Positions 43,210-52,140 of a stretch of DNA of 61,875 bases are shown here, in pieces. The notes under the pieces were generated by a model that saw nothing but the letters and a program-made list of their open reading frames with translations, had not been told where the DNA came from and ran no database searches. The stretch is from JANQLC01 sp036881805 (GTDB taxonomy: Bacteria; Bacteroidota; Bacteroidia; Flavobacteriales; JANQLC01): positions 1-61,875 of the forward strand of contig JBAJNK010000009.1 of the NCBI GenBank assembly GCA_036881805.1. Direction: 5' to 3'. Positions within the stretch are counted from its first letter, which is position 1. The number at the start of each line of letters is the position of its first letter. The translations under genes were made by a program, and so were the position numbers.

Positions 43210-44646
43210 ATGAAAAAAACGGGATTATGGGTAATGGGTATATGCTTAACAGGGGCGAGTGTTTTCGCCCAACAAGCAGAGATTAAAGCCGCGCAGCACG
43301 CGCTCGGTGAAAAAGATTATAAAACAGCCCAGGTGCATATCGACCGAGCGGGCGCGTTGCTGGTGCAAAATCGCAGCCGAATGAAAGATGATATAGTAGC
43401 CTCGTATTATTATACCAAGGGAAATGTATATATGGGAATTGCCGACAGCGCACCAGGTCTCAGTACCGGTGCGGATCCGGTGGTCATCGGGGCAAAAGCC
43501 TATATTCGATTGCGGGATTTTGAATCTGGAAAATCGCATCAGGCGAAAAATTCAGCCACCGGCAACTGGACGTACTTCGATTCGGAAAGCGATATGAAAA
43601 GCGCCATGGCGAGCGGGAATTACAAAAAAACACGTGTGCGCAACCGCACGGCAAAGTACACGCCCCAACTCGGTACAGCTTTGCAGCAAAGGCTTACCAG
43701 CTTGGACAAAGCCACACGGGATGCTTACGAGACAAAAGATTTTCAAAAGGCGAGTGGTGATTACGTCGCCTTGTATTATCTGAACGATGCGGCAAGTGGG
43801 GAAAAACGTCCTATTTATCTGTATTATGCCGCTATCACTGCTGCGCAGGGAAAAGATTTTAAAACCGCTGCAAAGCATTATCAGAATCTGTTGCGCATGG
43901 GTTATACCGGTATGGGTAAACGCTATACATTGATGAACACAAAAACCGGTAAACGCGAGCCGGTTTCAAGCAAAAAAGTGGGCGAATTAATGGAAAAAAC
44001 GGATGCATATACCGATTTGAAGGCGGAACAATTGCCCAACAAACAACCTGAAATATATCGGTTTGCAGCCTATTCGTACGAGCAATTGGGCGATACAGCG
44101 CAAGCGCTTGCACTGTTGAAAAAGGGCGTATCTGCGTTTCCCCATGATAAAAACCTAATGGGCGACCTGGGCAGTCTGTACGCACAGCGAGGAGATATGG
44201 ATTCGTACATTACAATTTTAAGAAAATGGGTTGCCGACGATCCAAACAATGCGCAGTTGTGCTGCGATATGGGGCGGGCATTGTACCGGAAGGGCGACCA
44301 CCAAGCGGCCGAAAAATATTATAGAAAAGCCATTGCCTTAAAACCGGATATGGGGGATGCCTACTTTTATTTAGCGGTTGTCGAACTGGCTCCTGAAAGT
44401 GAGATTATCGCTCAGGTGAATGAGTTGGGAAATTCCAAGGCTGATAACGCTGCGTATAAATCGCTCCAAAAAAAGCGTTCAGCGCTTTATAAAAGTGTCG
44501 TACCCCTATTGGAACAGGCTCGGAAGTATAACGCCTCGAGAAAAAGGGTTGTATTGCAAACCTTAAAAAAGATTTACGCCGATCAGAGTATGGATGCCAA
44601 GTACGAAGAAGTTCAGGCCGCCCTCAAAGCCCTGGATAACCAATAG
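43210..44646 (+). CDS. Secreted/periplasmic tetratricopeptide-repeat protein
   Basis: A 478-residue protein with a signal peptide (residues 1-20, ending SVFAQ) followed by TPR-like helical repeats. The clearest are near residues 275-310 (YEQLGDTAQALALLKKGVSA) and 345-385 (MGRALYRKGDHQAAEKYYRK). It is a protein-interaction scaffold of unknown partner. It lies downstream of gyrA in the same direction and is probably cotranscribed. Repeat block R5 follows. Confidence 0.85.
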   Translation: MKKTGLWVMGICLTGASVFAQQAEIKAAQHALGEKDYKTAQVHIDRAGALLVQNRSRMKDDIVASYYYTKGNVYMGIADSAPGLSTGADPVVIGAKAYIRLRDFESGKSHQAKNSATGNWTYFDSESDMKSAMASGNYKKTRVRNRTAKYTPQLGTALQQRLTSLDKATRDAYETKDFQKASGDYVALYYLNDAASGEKRPIYLYYAAITAAQGKDFKTAAKHYQNLLRMGYTGMGKRYTLMNTKTGKREPVSSKKVGELMEKTDAYTDLKAEQLPNKQPEIYRFAAYSYEQLGDTAQALALLKKGVSAFPHDKNLMGDLGSLYAQRGDMDSYITILRKWVADDPNNAQLCCDMGRALYRKGDHQAAEKYYRKAIALKPDMGDAYFYLAVVELAPESEIIAQVNELGNSKADNAAYKSLQKKRSALYKSVVPLLEQARKYNASRKRVVLQTLKKIYADQSMDAKYEEVQAALKALDNQ

Positions 44647-44740
44647 CATTTTTTCAAGTGAGTCAAGTGGTTTATCCGATGGTGTAATCGGATTTGTATC
44701 GAAAAAAGCCCGTATCCAAAGGCTGGTGCGGCGGGTTGGT

Positions 44741-45395
44741 TTTAGGGGTCAGCCCGCTGACTCTTATTGTACATTCGGTTTGGGGCGGGTTTAAAAAAAG
44801 GGATTAATTTTCTGTTTTTTGTTCCCATCGGCTATCGGAACACACCCATGCTTTACAACTTTACTATCAACGCTTATCTTTTTGGTCTTGTCTGTGCTGT
44901 GTGTCAGTTGCCAAAGTCTAACCACATCGTCGATTGCGTAGGGGCGTTACAAACCCGGAATTACGCTTTTGTCTTTGCCCTATAGGGTATTTTAAAACGC
45001 GGGTTTTATTTTGGTTTTGTCATTTTGTGAGAATTTGAAAAGCGTTATCTCTTTGTTTTTTTCCCGTGGGGTTTAAGCTGACTTTTATTATATATCCCAA
45101 CTGGGAGGTGGCCTGAAAAGTAGGGCTTGTTTTTCTCCTTTCGCGGCGGTTTTAAAAAGCCATCCTTACTTTGTGTTTCTGTGTCGATTTGGAAAGGCGC
45201 ATTTCCCGCTTGGCAGCTAAAAAGGGCGGCTTATTTTTTGTACTTGTGGAGCGCCTGAGAGCTCAGTGTTTATCTTTTGTTTTTGATCTTTCATGTACAA
45301 TTTCCCTAGGCGTAGCGGTTTGAAAAGGAATACGCATCTTTTGATATTTGTTTTGCGCGGTGATCTGAAAAGGGAGAATTACGCTTTGTTCGCGT
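44741..45395 (+). repeat. Intergenic mosaic repeat block R5 (about 14 units)
   Basis: Fills the convergent gap between the TPR gene and the thiolase. T-rich units on the plus strand, for example GATTTGGAAAGGCGCATTTC and GCTAAAAAGGGCGGCTTATT. Two copies of the TTTTATTATATATCCC-type module (44749-44783, diverged; 45071-45104) and one of the AAAGTCTAACCACATCG module (44909-44945) are interspersed. Confidence 0.85.
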
Positions 45396-45407
45396 GCGGT
45401 TTCCGCC

Positions 45408-46595
45408 TTAGCCCAAGTTCTCCAAAACCATAGCAGAAGCGCCGCCCCCGCCGTTGCAAATGCCAGCGACGCCATATCTCGCATCGTTTTGTTTCAATGC
45501 GTTTAGCAGGGTGATCACAATGCGCGCGCCCGACATACCGAGCGGATGTCCCAGCGAAACCGCACCGCCGTTTACATTGATTTTTTCCAGCGCTAGTCCA
45601 AGGCATTTACCGAGAGCCAGTACGACCACTGAAAAGGCTTCATTTAATTCGTAATATTCGATATCCGTTTTTTTTAAACCCGCTTTTTTAATGGCTTTGT
45701 GAACCGCTTGGACTGGAGCCGTGGTAAACCACTTAGGCGCTTGGGCGGCATCTGCATAAGAGATGATCTGGGCCAAGGGCTTTATATGTAGCGCACCGGC
45801 TTTTTCTGCGCTCGTGATGACCAGTGCGGCTGCACCGTCATTTAAAGTACTCGCGTTGGCAGCTGTTATCGTGCCATCTCTTTTAAATACCGGTCGCAAT
45901 TGCGGTATCTTATCGATCTGAACGTTTTTATACTCTTCATCTGCTTTGAGGACTATGGGTTCTCCCCTGCGTTGGGGAATGGTAACCGGAATGACTTCAT
46001 CGGCAAACCGGCCCGATTTCCATGCCGCCGCCGCGCGCTTATACGACTCGATGGCAAACCCATCCTGATCGGCACGGCTAAAACCATAGGTTTCCGCGCA
46101 AGCCTCTGCGCACAACCCCATGTGAATGGAGTCGTACGCATCTGTGAGGCCGTCCTTTAGCAGCCCGTCGACCATTTCAAAGCCGCCTAATTTCTGTCCG
46201 CTACGCCCCTTATCAAAGTAGTGCGGTACCCGAGACATGCTTTCCATGCCGCCGGCGACCGCGATTTCCGCATCGCCACATTTAATCGCTTGAGTCGCAA
46301 ACGCAATGGCTTTCATGCCTGAGGCGCATACCTTATTTACCGTTGTACAGGGTGTGTGTTCGTGGATTCCCGCTCCCAAAGCAGCCTGGCGAGCCGGGGC
46401 CTGACCTGCATTGGCTTGCAAGGCGTTTCCCATAAAGACCTCATCGACGGTGGCTGGGTCCAAGTTTATTTTTTGCAGTGCATTTTCAATGGCTATACTA
46501 CCCAATTCGGTAGCCGTTAGGGTAGCGAGGCGTCCCATAAAACGCCCGATCGGCGTGCGTACTGCAGCTGCGATCACAACATTTTTATCACGCAT
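45408..46595 (-). CDS. atoB: Acetyl-CoA C-acetyltransferase (thiolase II)
   Basis: A 395-residue biosynthetic-type thiolase that joins or splits acetyl-CoA units. The nucleophile is in NKVCASGMKAIAFATQAI (about residue 90), with GGMESMSRVPHYFD, NEAFSVV, GHPLGMSGARI and the C-terminal GICNGGGGASAMVLENL. The short C-terminal GGGGASA segment is typical of AtoB/PhaA-type enzymes, distinguishing it from the beta-oxidation thiolase at 33.3 kb. It stands alone, divergent from the PgpH-like gene. Confidence 0.92.
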   Translation of the reverse strand: MRDKNVVIAAAVRTPIGRFMGRLATLTATELGSIAIENALQKINLDPATVDEVFMGNALQANAGQAPARQAALGAGIHEHTPCTTVNKVCASGMKAIAFATQAIKCGDAEIAVAGGMESMSRVPHYFDKGRSGQKLGGFEMVDGLLKDGLTDAYDSIHMGLCAEACAETYGFSRADQDGFAIESYKRAAAAWKSGRFADEVIPVTIPQRRGEPIVLKADEEYKNVQIDKIPQLRPVFKRDGTITAANASTLNDGAAALVITSAEKAGALHIKPLAQIISYADAAQAPKWFTTAPVQAVHKAIKKAGLKKTDIEYYELNEAFSVVVLALGKCLGLALEKINVNGGAVSLGHPLGMSGARIVITLLNALKQNDARYGVAGICNGGGGASAMVLENLG

Positions 46596-46629
46596 ATTTT
46601 CCTGCTTGTGCGTTGGCGATTGACGCGTT

Positions 46630-46657
46630 CAAAGGTATTGATTTTTTAATACATTTG
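46630..46657. promoter_or_regulatory. Divergent -7 boxes between the thiolase and PgpH-like genes
   Basis: TACCTTTG on the minus strand (46637-46630) points to the thiolase, 34 nt before its start. TACATTTG on the plus strand (46650-46657) points to the HD gene, 14 nt before its ATG. Neither has a good TTTG partner. Confidence 0.5.
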
Positions 46658-46671
46658 CGTTTTAACCCGGT

Positions 46672-48759
46672 ATGAACGGCCTGCTGATTTGGTACTATAA
46701 AAACAATGGTCTCATCTACAAAATTGTTTTGTTCCTCCTCACAGCGGCCTTTATCTCGTATTTCTTTCCGAGAAGGGGTCTTTTCAAATACGAATTTCAA
46801 AAGGGGAAGCCCTGGTTGCCCGAAGACTTGATCGCCCCCTTTGATTTTCCGCTGCTAAAAACGCCGGAAGCCCTCAAAGCGGAGCGTAGAGAGTTGATTC
46901 AAAACAAGCGCTATTACTTCAATTACAAACCGGCAATTGCCGCTGGTAAAATAGCCGATATACAAGAAGCGGTAGATATGTGGAATAGCGATACGGCTCA
47001 CATGGCTATCGATCAGCCGATTCTGGACAAGGGAAAACAACTCCTCAACAGCATCTATAGCCAGGGCATTGTACATCAAACGCCGCTATTGGCCGATTTG
47101 GATACGACCCAGATCGTTTACTTGATCGATTCAGATAGGGTGGTTGCGCCGGTTTCGTTCTCCCGGTTCTACACCTTGCGAAAAGCCGCAGCTCATATAG
47201 GCAAAGCGTTGAGATCGGCGCCGGGTTATTCGGAATCAAGCCCCTTTCGAGCGATTCTGATCAATGCACTCGAGCCCGACGTGTTCTTTGATAAAAGCCT
47301 TACCCAAAAAGCGTTGGATGAGCAGTTAAACCATGTCGCGACGACCCAAGGTGTCGTACAAAAAGGCACTCGCATTATTTCCAAAGGTGATATCGTGCAA
47401 AGTGATGCTTACAAAAAATTGATCGCTTTAAAAAGCGAATACGAGAATCAACTGTACAGCGAGAGCGATTATCACGAGATGCTCGCCGGGTATTTCATCC
47501 TCGTCGGAATATTGCTCTTCATGCTGTTGCTGTATCTGTATTATTATGAGCGAGATATATACGACCACAACTCCCAAGTCACCTTTATCATTTTTAATAT
47601 CGCCTTGATGGTTTTGCTCGCTATCGCGGTTAAACCGCTCACGGGTAATTTTATTTATCTCGTCCCCTTTTGTATGCTCCCCATCGTCATACGCGCTTTT
47701 TTCGATTCCCGAATGGCTTTGTTCGCGCATTGGGTAGCCATACTGATCGCGAGTTTTGTAGCGGCTAGCAGTTTTGAGTTTATCTACCTGCAGCTCACCG
47801 CCGGGGTGTTTACCACATTGACGACCAAGCGTATTTTTAAGCGGGGGGATTTGTTTTTTACCGCATTGCGGATCGTTTTGGTATACGCGGTCGCTTATTG
47901 TGGTCTAGCACTGTTGCAGGACCACCGTTTTCAGCGAGTGGACTATGTCAACCTCGCCTTTTTTGCTGGAAATGGACTCTTGATTTTGCTGGCACAGCCG
48001 CTCATTTATCTGTATGAAAAGGTTTTTGGATTGGTATCCAACATCTCTCTCCTCGAGCTATCAGACTCCAATTCACCCCTTTTGCGACAATTGAACCAAA
48101 AGGCTCCGGGCACCACGCAACACGCGCTCCAGGTGGCCAACCTAGCTGAACAAGCAGCCATGGAAGTAGGGGGAAACCCGCTTTTGGTGCGCATTGGCGC
48201 CTTGTACCACGATATTGGGAAAATGAATAATCCGACTTACTTCGTCGAAAATCAGAGCGCCATAGCCAACCCACATGAAAGCCTATCGCCCAAAGAGAGT
48301 GCGGCTACTATCATACGTCATGTGATCGACGGCATTGAATTGGCCAAGAAAAACAACATCCCAGATCGCGTTATCGATTTTATCCGTACCCACCACGGCA
48401 CGAGCCTGGTGTACTACTTCTTCGAAAAGTATAAAGAGCAAAATCCCGATGCCGAAATCGATGAAAGCGATTTTCGCTACCCGGGACCGATCCCATTTTC
48501 AAAAGAGACCATCATTGTTATGATGACCGACTCGATCGAAGCCGCTTCGCGTTCACTCAAACGAGCAGACGCCTTACAAATCAGCAACCTGGTGGATCGA
48601 GTGGTAGATAAACAACTCTCAGAAGGACAGTTTCTCAACGCCGAAATCACCATGAAAGAAATTCAGACTGTAAAAAAATTACTAAAAAAGAAGCTCATAA
48701 ACATCTTTCACGTGCGGATGGAGTACCCGGATCAGCATTTTGACAAAAAAAGTTTGTGA
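46672..48759 (+). CDS. 7TM-HD family phosphodiesterase (PgpH-like, c-di-AMP)
   Basis: A 695-residue membrane protein with the PgpH layout: an N-terminal span (about residues 17-35), a large extracytoplasmic 7TMR-HDED domain (about 60-270), seven spans (about 275-455), and a cytoplasmic HD domain with HALQVANLAEQAAMEVGG, the HD pair in IGALYHDIGKMNNPTYF, and DFIRTHHGTSLVYYF. In Listeria and Bacteroidota such proteins cleave c-di-AMP to pApA. This is inferred from family membership. The gene is followed by tRNA-Ser. Confidence 0.9.
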   Translation: MNGLLIWYYKNNGLIYKIVLFLLTAAFISYFFPRRGLFKYEFQKGKPWLPEDLIAPFDFPLLKTPEALKAERRELIQNKRYYFNYKPAIAAGKIADIQEAVDMWNSDTAHMAIDQPILDKGKQLLNSIYSQGIVHQTPLLADLDTTQIVYLIDSDRVVAPVSFSRFYTLRKAAAHIGKALRSAPGYSESSPFRAILINALEPDVFFDKSLTQKALDEQLNHVATTQGVVQKGTRIISKGDIVQSDAYKKLIALKSEYENQLYSESDYHEMLAGYFILVGILLFMLLLYLYYYERDIYDHNSQVTFIIFNIALMVLLAIAVKPLTGNFIYLVPFCMLPIVIRAFFDSRMALFAHWVAILIASFVAASSFEFIYLQLTAGVFTTLTTKRIFKRGDLFFTALRIVLVYAVAYCGLALLQDHRFQRVDYVNLAFFAGNGLLILLAQPLIYLYEKVFGLVSNISLLELSDSNSPLLRQLNQKAPGTTQHALQVANLAEQAAMEVGGNPLLVRIGALYHDIGKMNNPTYFVENQSAIANPHESLSPKESAATIIRHVIDGIELAKKNNIPDRVIDFIRTHHGTSLVYYFFEKYKEQNPDAEIDESDFRYPGPIPFSKETIIVMMTDSIEAASRSLKRADALQISNLVDRVVDKQLSEGQFLNAEITMKEIQTVKKLLKKKLINIFHVRMEYPDQHFDKKSL

Positions 48760-48819
48760 GGTTTTAAGCCCTACTTTAGATTTGCAGCCCGTTTGGGTGT
48801 CGATGTCATCCACGAGCTG

Positions 48820-48903
48820 GGAGAGGTGGCAGAGTGGTAATGCAGCAGATTGCTAATCTGTGATCGCGATAGCGATCCCGGGGTTCGAATCCCCGTCTCT
48901 CCG
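48820..48903 (+). tRNA. tRNA-Ser (anticodon GCU)
   Basis: A class II tRNA of 84 nt without encoded CCA. The acceptor is GGAGAGG paired with TCTCTCC (last pair G-T) plus discriminator G. The anticodon loop is TTGCTAA in a GCAGA/TCTGT stem, giving GCT. The long variable arm GATCGC-GATA-GCGATC and the T-arm CGGGG-TTCGAAT-CCCCG are perfect. It reads AGC/AGU codons. Confidence 0.97.
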
Positions 48904-48955
48904 CTATCCAATCTGCAATGGCACAACTTATGAAGTCAATCGGGTCTTTGTCACG

Positions 48956-50371
48956 ATGAAAATACTCTTAACCGGCGCTACCGGATACATCGGCAAGAGG
49001 CTATTGCCCGTTCTGTTGGATAGAGGCGATCGAGTCGTCTGCTGTGTGCGGGATGCCAATCGGTTTAACCCGCCTAGCTCGCTGGAGAAGCGCATTCAAA
49101 TTCTCGAAGTCGACTTCTTGGATAAAGCCTCGCTGGGCGGCATTCCAGAAGATATAGACGGTGCCTATTACCTGATGCACTCCATGTCTGCTTCGTCCGA
49201 TTACAAGAGTTTGGAGCTGATTTGTGCCCGCAACTTCAGGGCGGCCATGGGCAGCACCCGAGTCCAACACGTCGTTTACCTCAGTGGGATTGTGAACCCG
49301 GAATCCCTATCCGAACACCTGGCCTCGAGAAAGGCGGTAGAAGATGCGCTCGCCAAAGGGAACTATGCTTTTACGACCTTGCGATCGGGAATCATCATCG
49401 GATCTGGCAGTGCTTCATTCGAGATCATTCGGGATTTGGTGGAAAAGTTGCCCATCATGGTGGCGCCCAAGTGGATCGAGACCAAATGCCAGCCCATTGG
49501 GATCAGAGATGTGATCTGCTTGTTGGAAAGGACGCTTTTCCATACGGCTACATACGATAAGAGCTTTGACATAGGTGGGCCAGACATCCTCTCTTATAAG
49601 GATATGATGCTCGGCTATGCCAAGGTCAGGGGGCTTAAAAGGCAGATTTTTGTCGTTCCGGTGATGACTCCCAAGCTATCGAGTTATTGGCTGTATTTTG
49701 TAACGGCTACTTCTTACAAATTGGCTAGCGCCTTAGTGAGCAGTATGACAACGGAGGTAGTCTGTCGAAAAAATGAGTTAAATAAAGTATTACAAGTCGT
49801 TCCCATCGGCTATGTGGCGTCCCTGCATAAGACCTTATCGCGGATTGAGTACCATCGAATCCCCTCCAGTTGGAAAGATTCATTGATAAGCGGTGCGCTC
49901 AACGGCAACCTATCCGAGTTCCTCAGCGTACCCGTGCATAGTTGCTTTGTAGATACGCGGCATAAGCCGATGGTAAACCGCGAGCGGTGCATCGATAAAA
50001 TATGGTGTATTGGTGGTACGACGGGTTGGTACTATGCCAATTGGCTCTGGCAGCTCAGGGGGTTTATAGACAAGGTTTTTGGCGGGGTTGGATTGAGGCG
50101 GGGGCGAACGCATCAAAGCCGAGTGTCGGCCGGTGATGTGATTGATTTTTGGCGCGTGCTATACGCTGACAAGGCGCAAGGCCGGTTGCTGCTCTTTGCC
50201 GAAATGAAGCTACCCGGAGAAGCCTGGCTCGAATTTAAAGTGACAGGTGGCGTATTGTGGCAGACGGCTACTTTTCGTCCCAAAGGTATTGGGGGCAGGC
50301 TGTACTGGTATTGGGCCTATCCCCTGCACGCGGTCATTTTTAGGGGTTTGATCGCCAAACTGACCCAATAA
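48956..50371 (+). CDS. NAD(P)-binding SDR-family protein with DUF2867 domain
   Basis: A 471-residue protein. Residues 1 to about 300 are an atypical SDR fold with the dinucleotide motif LLTGATGYIGKRLLPVLLDRG, YYLMHSM and the strand HVVYLSGIVNPE. The C-terminal part of about 150 residues (DKIWCIGGTTGWYYANWLW, then FWRVLYADKAQGRLLLFAEM) matches the DUF2867 domain often fused to such reductases. The reaction is unknown; a flavin or quinone reductase role is possible. The start at ATG 48956 follows tRNA-Ser by 52 bp; the open frame reaches back into the tRNA. The region 50372-50691 downstream holds nothing recognisable. Confidence 0.82.
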   Translation: MKILLTGATGYIGKRLLPVLLDRGDRVVCCVRDANRFNPPSSLEKRIQILEVDFLDKASLGGIPEDIDGAYYLMHSMSASSDYKSLELICARNFRAAMGSTRVQHVVYLSGIVNPESLSEHLASRKAVEDALAKGNYAFTTLRSGIIIGSGSASFEIIRDLVEKLPIMVAPKWIETKCQPIGIRDVICLLERTLFHTATYDKSFDIGGPDILSYKDMMLGYAKVRGLKRQIFVVPVMTPKLSSYWLYFVTATSYKLASALVSSMTTEVVCRKNELNKVLQVVPIGYVASLHKTLSRIEYHRIPSSWKDSLISGALNGNLSEFLSVPVHSCFVDTRHKPMVNRERCIDKIWCIGGTTGWYYANWLWQLRGFIDKVFGGVGLRRGRTHQSRVSAGDVIDFWRVLYADKAQGRLLLFAEMKLPGEAWLEFKVTGGVLWQTATFRPKGIGGRLYWYWAYPLHAVIFRGLIAKLTQ

Positions 50372-50691
50372 GGTTGAGATGGGTGGGTCGCACTACAAGC
50401 GTTTGATCGTGAATCGGCGAGAGACAAAGATTGTAAGTCATTTCAGCACTCGGTTGTCATCTCTTTAGTAGGTAAAAAATCAAAGTGAACTGGGAATGAA
50501 AAAGGGGAGTAGGGTGTGATTTGAAATGCAATATATGTCCAGTATAAGCGCACAAGGTTTACAATGCCTAGTTCTTTCTGGGGTGAAGAATGCCGTCCGG
50601 GTAACCGAGGGGTAATTGCCTTGTAAATACGCCGGTCTGTAGAAGGAAAAGGTTTAGAATGGGCCTTCAATACGGATATTGGTATTCGTTC

Positions 50692-51061
50692 TGTACAGCG
50701 GTCTGAAAAGGGGGTATTTTTTTGATTTTGTCCGATATGGCAGTTTAAAAACGAGGCTTTATTTTTTCGTGCTCGTCCGTGCGTGGCGGTTTGAAAAATG
50801 GGGGTTTGGTTTTGATCTTTTGTGCGGGTTTAAAAAGTCGATCTTATTTTTTCGTTCTCGGCCATGCGTAGCAGTTTAAAAAGGGGCTTGCTTTTTTTCG
50901 TATCTGCCTGTATTGTGTTCTGTTTGCAAAAGTCCAATCACATCGCCAATCATATAGAAGCAGTTTGAGCGAGTAGTCTTATTTTTCTCCCTGTGGCCAG
51001 CTACACCGACTTTTATTATATACCCACTTGGAATCAGTCTGAAAAGGGGGCTCTTTTTTTG
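50692..51061 (+). repeat. Intergenic mosaic repeat block R6 (about 8 units)
   Basis: The clearest array for reading the unit: CGGTCTGAAAAGGGGGTATT, CAGTTTAAAAACGAGGCTTT, CGGTTTGAAAAATGGGGGTT, GGGTTTAAAAAGTCGATCTT and CAGTTTAAAAAGGGGCTTGC follow each other about every 45 bp, each with a T-run and GT(T/G)CTCG(T/G)CC before the joint. The AAAAGTCCAATCACATCGCC module is at 50926-50962 and the TTTTATTATATACCC module at 50997-51031. The block ends 31 nt before rimM. Confidence 0.9.
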
Positions 51062-51091
51062 TAAATGCCTTATTTTTGAGCCGCAAAGCCC

Positions 51092-51613
51092 ATGAAAGGC
51101 CATTATTATCTCGGACGCATCAGCCGCACGCACGGCAAGTGGGGTTCGGTCTTGATCGCACTAAACACAGATCAACCGGAACTGTACTACCGCAGCAAAA
51201 CCCTCTTTATCGAGCGAGCGGGCAGGCCCTTTCCACTGTCTATCGAAAAGATAAAACCGCTGCACCGAAACAAAATCAAAGTGGACTTTAAGGGTTACCA
51301 ATACGTCGATACAGCTGCCGAAGAATTGGTGGGCAAAGCGGTTTTCCTGCCGCTGAGCAGTTTGCCGGCCCTAAGCGGAAACCAATTCTACTACCACGAG
51401 GTGATCGGTTTCAACACCCTTACCCAAGGCCAGTCACTCGGTACAATCAAAAGGGTCAAAGAGATTGGTACAGCCCAGGATTTGTTTGTCATCGATTACG
51501 GGGGTAGCGAAATACTCGTACCGATTGTCGACGAATTCATCGAAAGGGTGGACCGCGAAAAGAGAGAAATACATTTAAAACTTCCAGCGGGCTTATTGGA
51601 TCTGTACCGCTAA
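51092..51613 (+). CDS. rimM: Ribosome maturation factor RimM
   Basis: A 173-residue 16S rRNA processing factor that binds ribosomal protein S19 during 30S head assembly. The N-terminal domain has YYLGRISRTHGKWGSVLI and the PRC-barrel C-terminus has DYGGSEILVPIVDEFIERVD. A TATTTTTG box lies at 51071-51078, 13 nt before the ATG. rpsP, its usual partner upstream in Bacteroidota, is not here; the repeat block R6 takes that place. Confidence 0.9.
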   Translation: MKGHYYLGRISRTHGKWGSVLIALNTDQPELYYRSKTLFIERAGRPFPLSIEKIKPLHRNKIKVDFKGYQYVDTAAEELVGKAVFLPLSSLPALSGNQFYYHEVIGFNTLTQGQSLGTIKRVKEIGTAQDLFVIDYGGSEILVPIVDEFIERVDREKREIHLKLPAGLLDLYR

Positions 51614-51879
51614 ACGCGGCAAACTATTTTTTCAAATTCAAAGGCTTTTGCGCACCAAATCTGAGTTGTCTCGCGCTTTTCCTCCCTTTAAGAGATACCC
51701 CCATTCGCAGTGTAAGCCAATCGGCTTTCGATAATTTTTAGCGCGCCCGTGCCGACGCAATACATTCTAAATTAACGGTTCGCTATCAAACGCTTTTTCC
51801 AACCGATTTTTTAACCACATCACAGCTTCAACATCTACTGAAAATCGGCTACCTTTGTATCGATAATAGGCAGATCGAG

Positions 51880-52113
51880 ATGAAAAATGTATTTCTCATT
51901 GCCGCAGCCCTGTTCGATATCATTAATGGGAGAGTTTCGATACGGCTGTGCGCTATCGGGGGGTCGTCCTCTTTTCCGGGCGCATTTACCTGCTCAGCAC
52001 AGCCGACATTTGGAAGCCAAACCTAAAATGCTCAGGGCTGATCACCCCTTTAGGCAGGCTATTCATGCTAGCCGGTTGGGGAAGCCTGCGCATCGGTTTT
52101 ATCACAAACACGC
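51880..52113 (+). pseudogene. Remnant of a DUF423 membrane protein gene
   Basis: An intact start (MKNVFLIAAALF) is followed by scraps in a shifted frame: ESFDTAVRY from about 51931, then VVLFSGRIYLLST, then LITPLGRLFMLAGW. These match, in order, the N-terminus, middle and C-terminus of DUF423 proteins, but the intervening helices are deleted, leaving roughly half the normal length. The promoter box TACCTTTG (51850-51857) is still present. The gene has decayed by several deletions. The region 51614-51849 shows nothing else. Confidence 0.7.
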
Positions 52114-52140
52114 TTGCGTAATTTCAAAAACATCACTACC

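Noticed and set aside
48860..48955. Upstream extension of the SDR gene
   Set aside because: The extension would overlap tRNA-Ser, and the conserved dinucleotide-binding start begins at ATG 48956.
50443..50670. Minus-strand 75-codon ORF downstream of the SDR gene
   Set aside because: No recognisable family, no promoter box and no neighbour to join; treated as chance.
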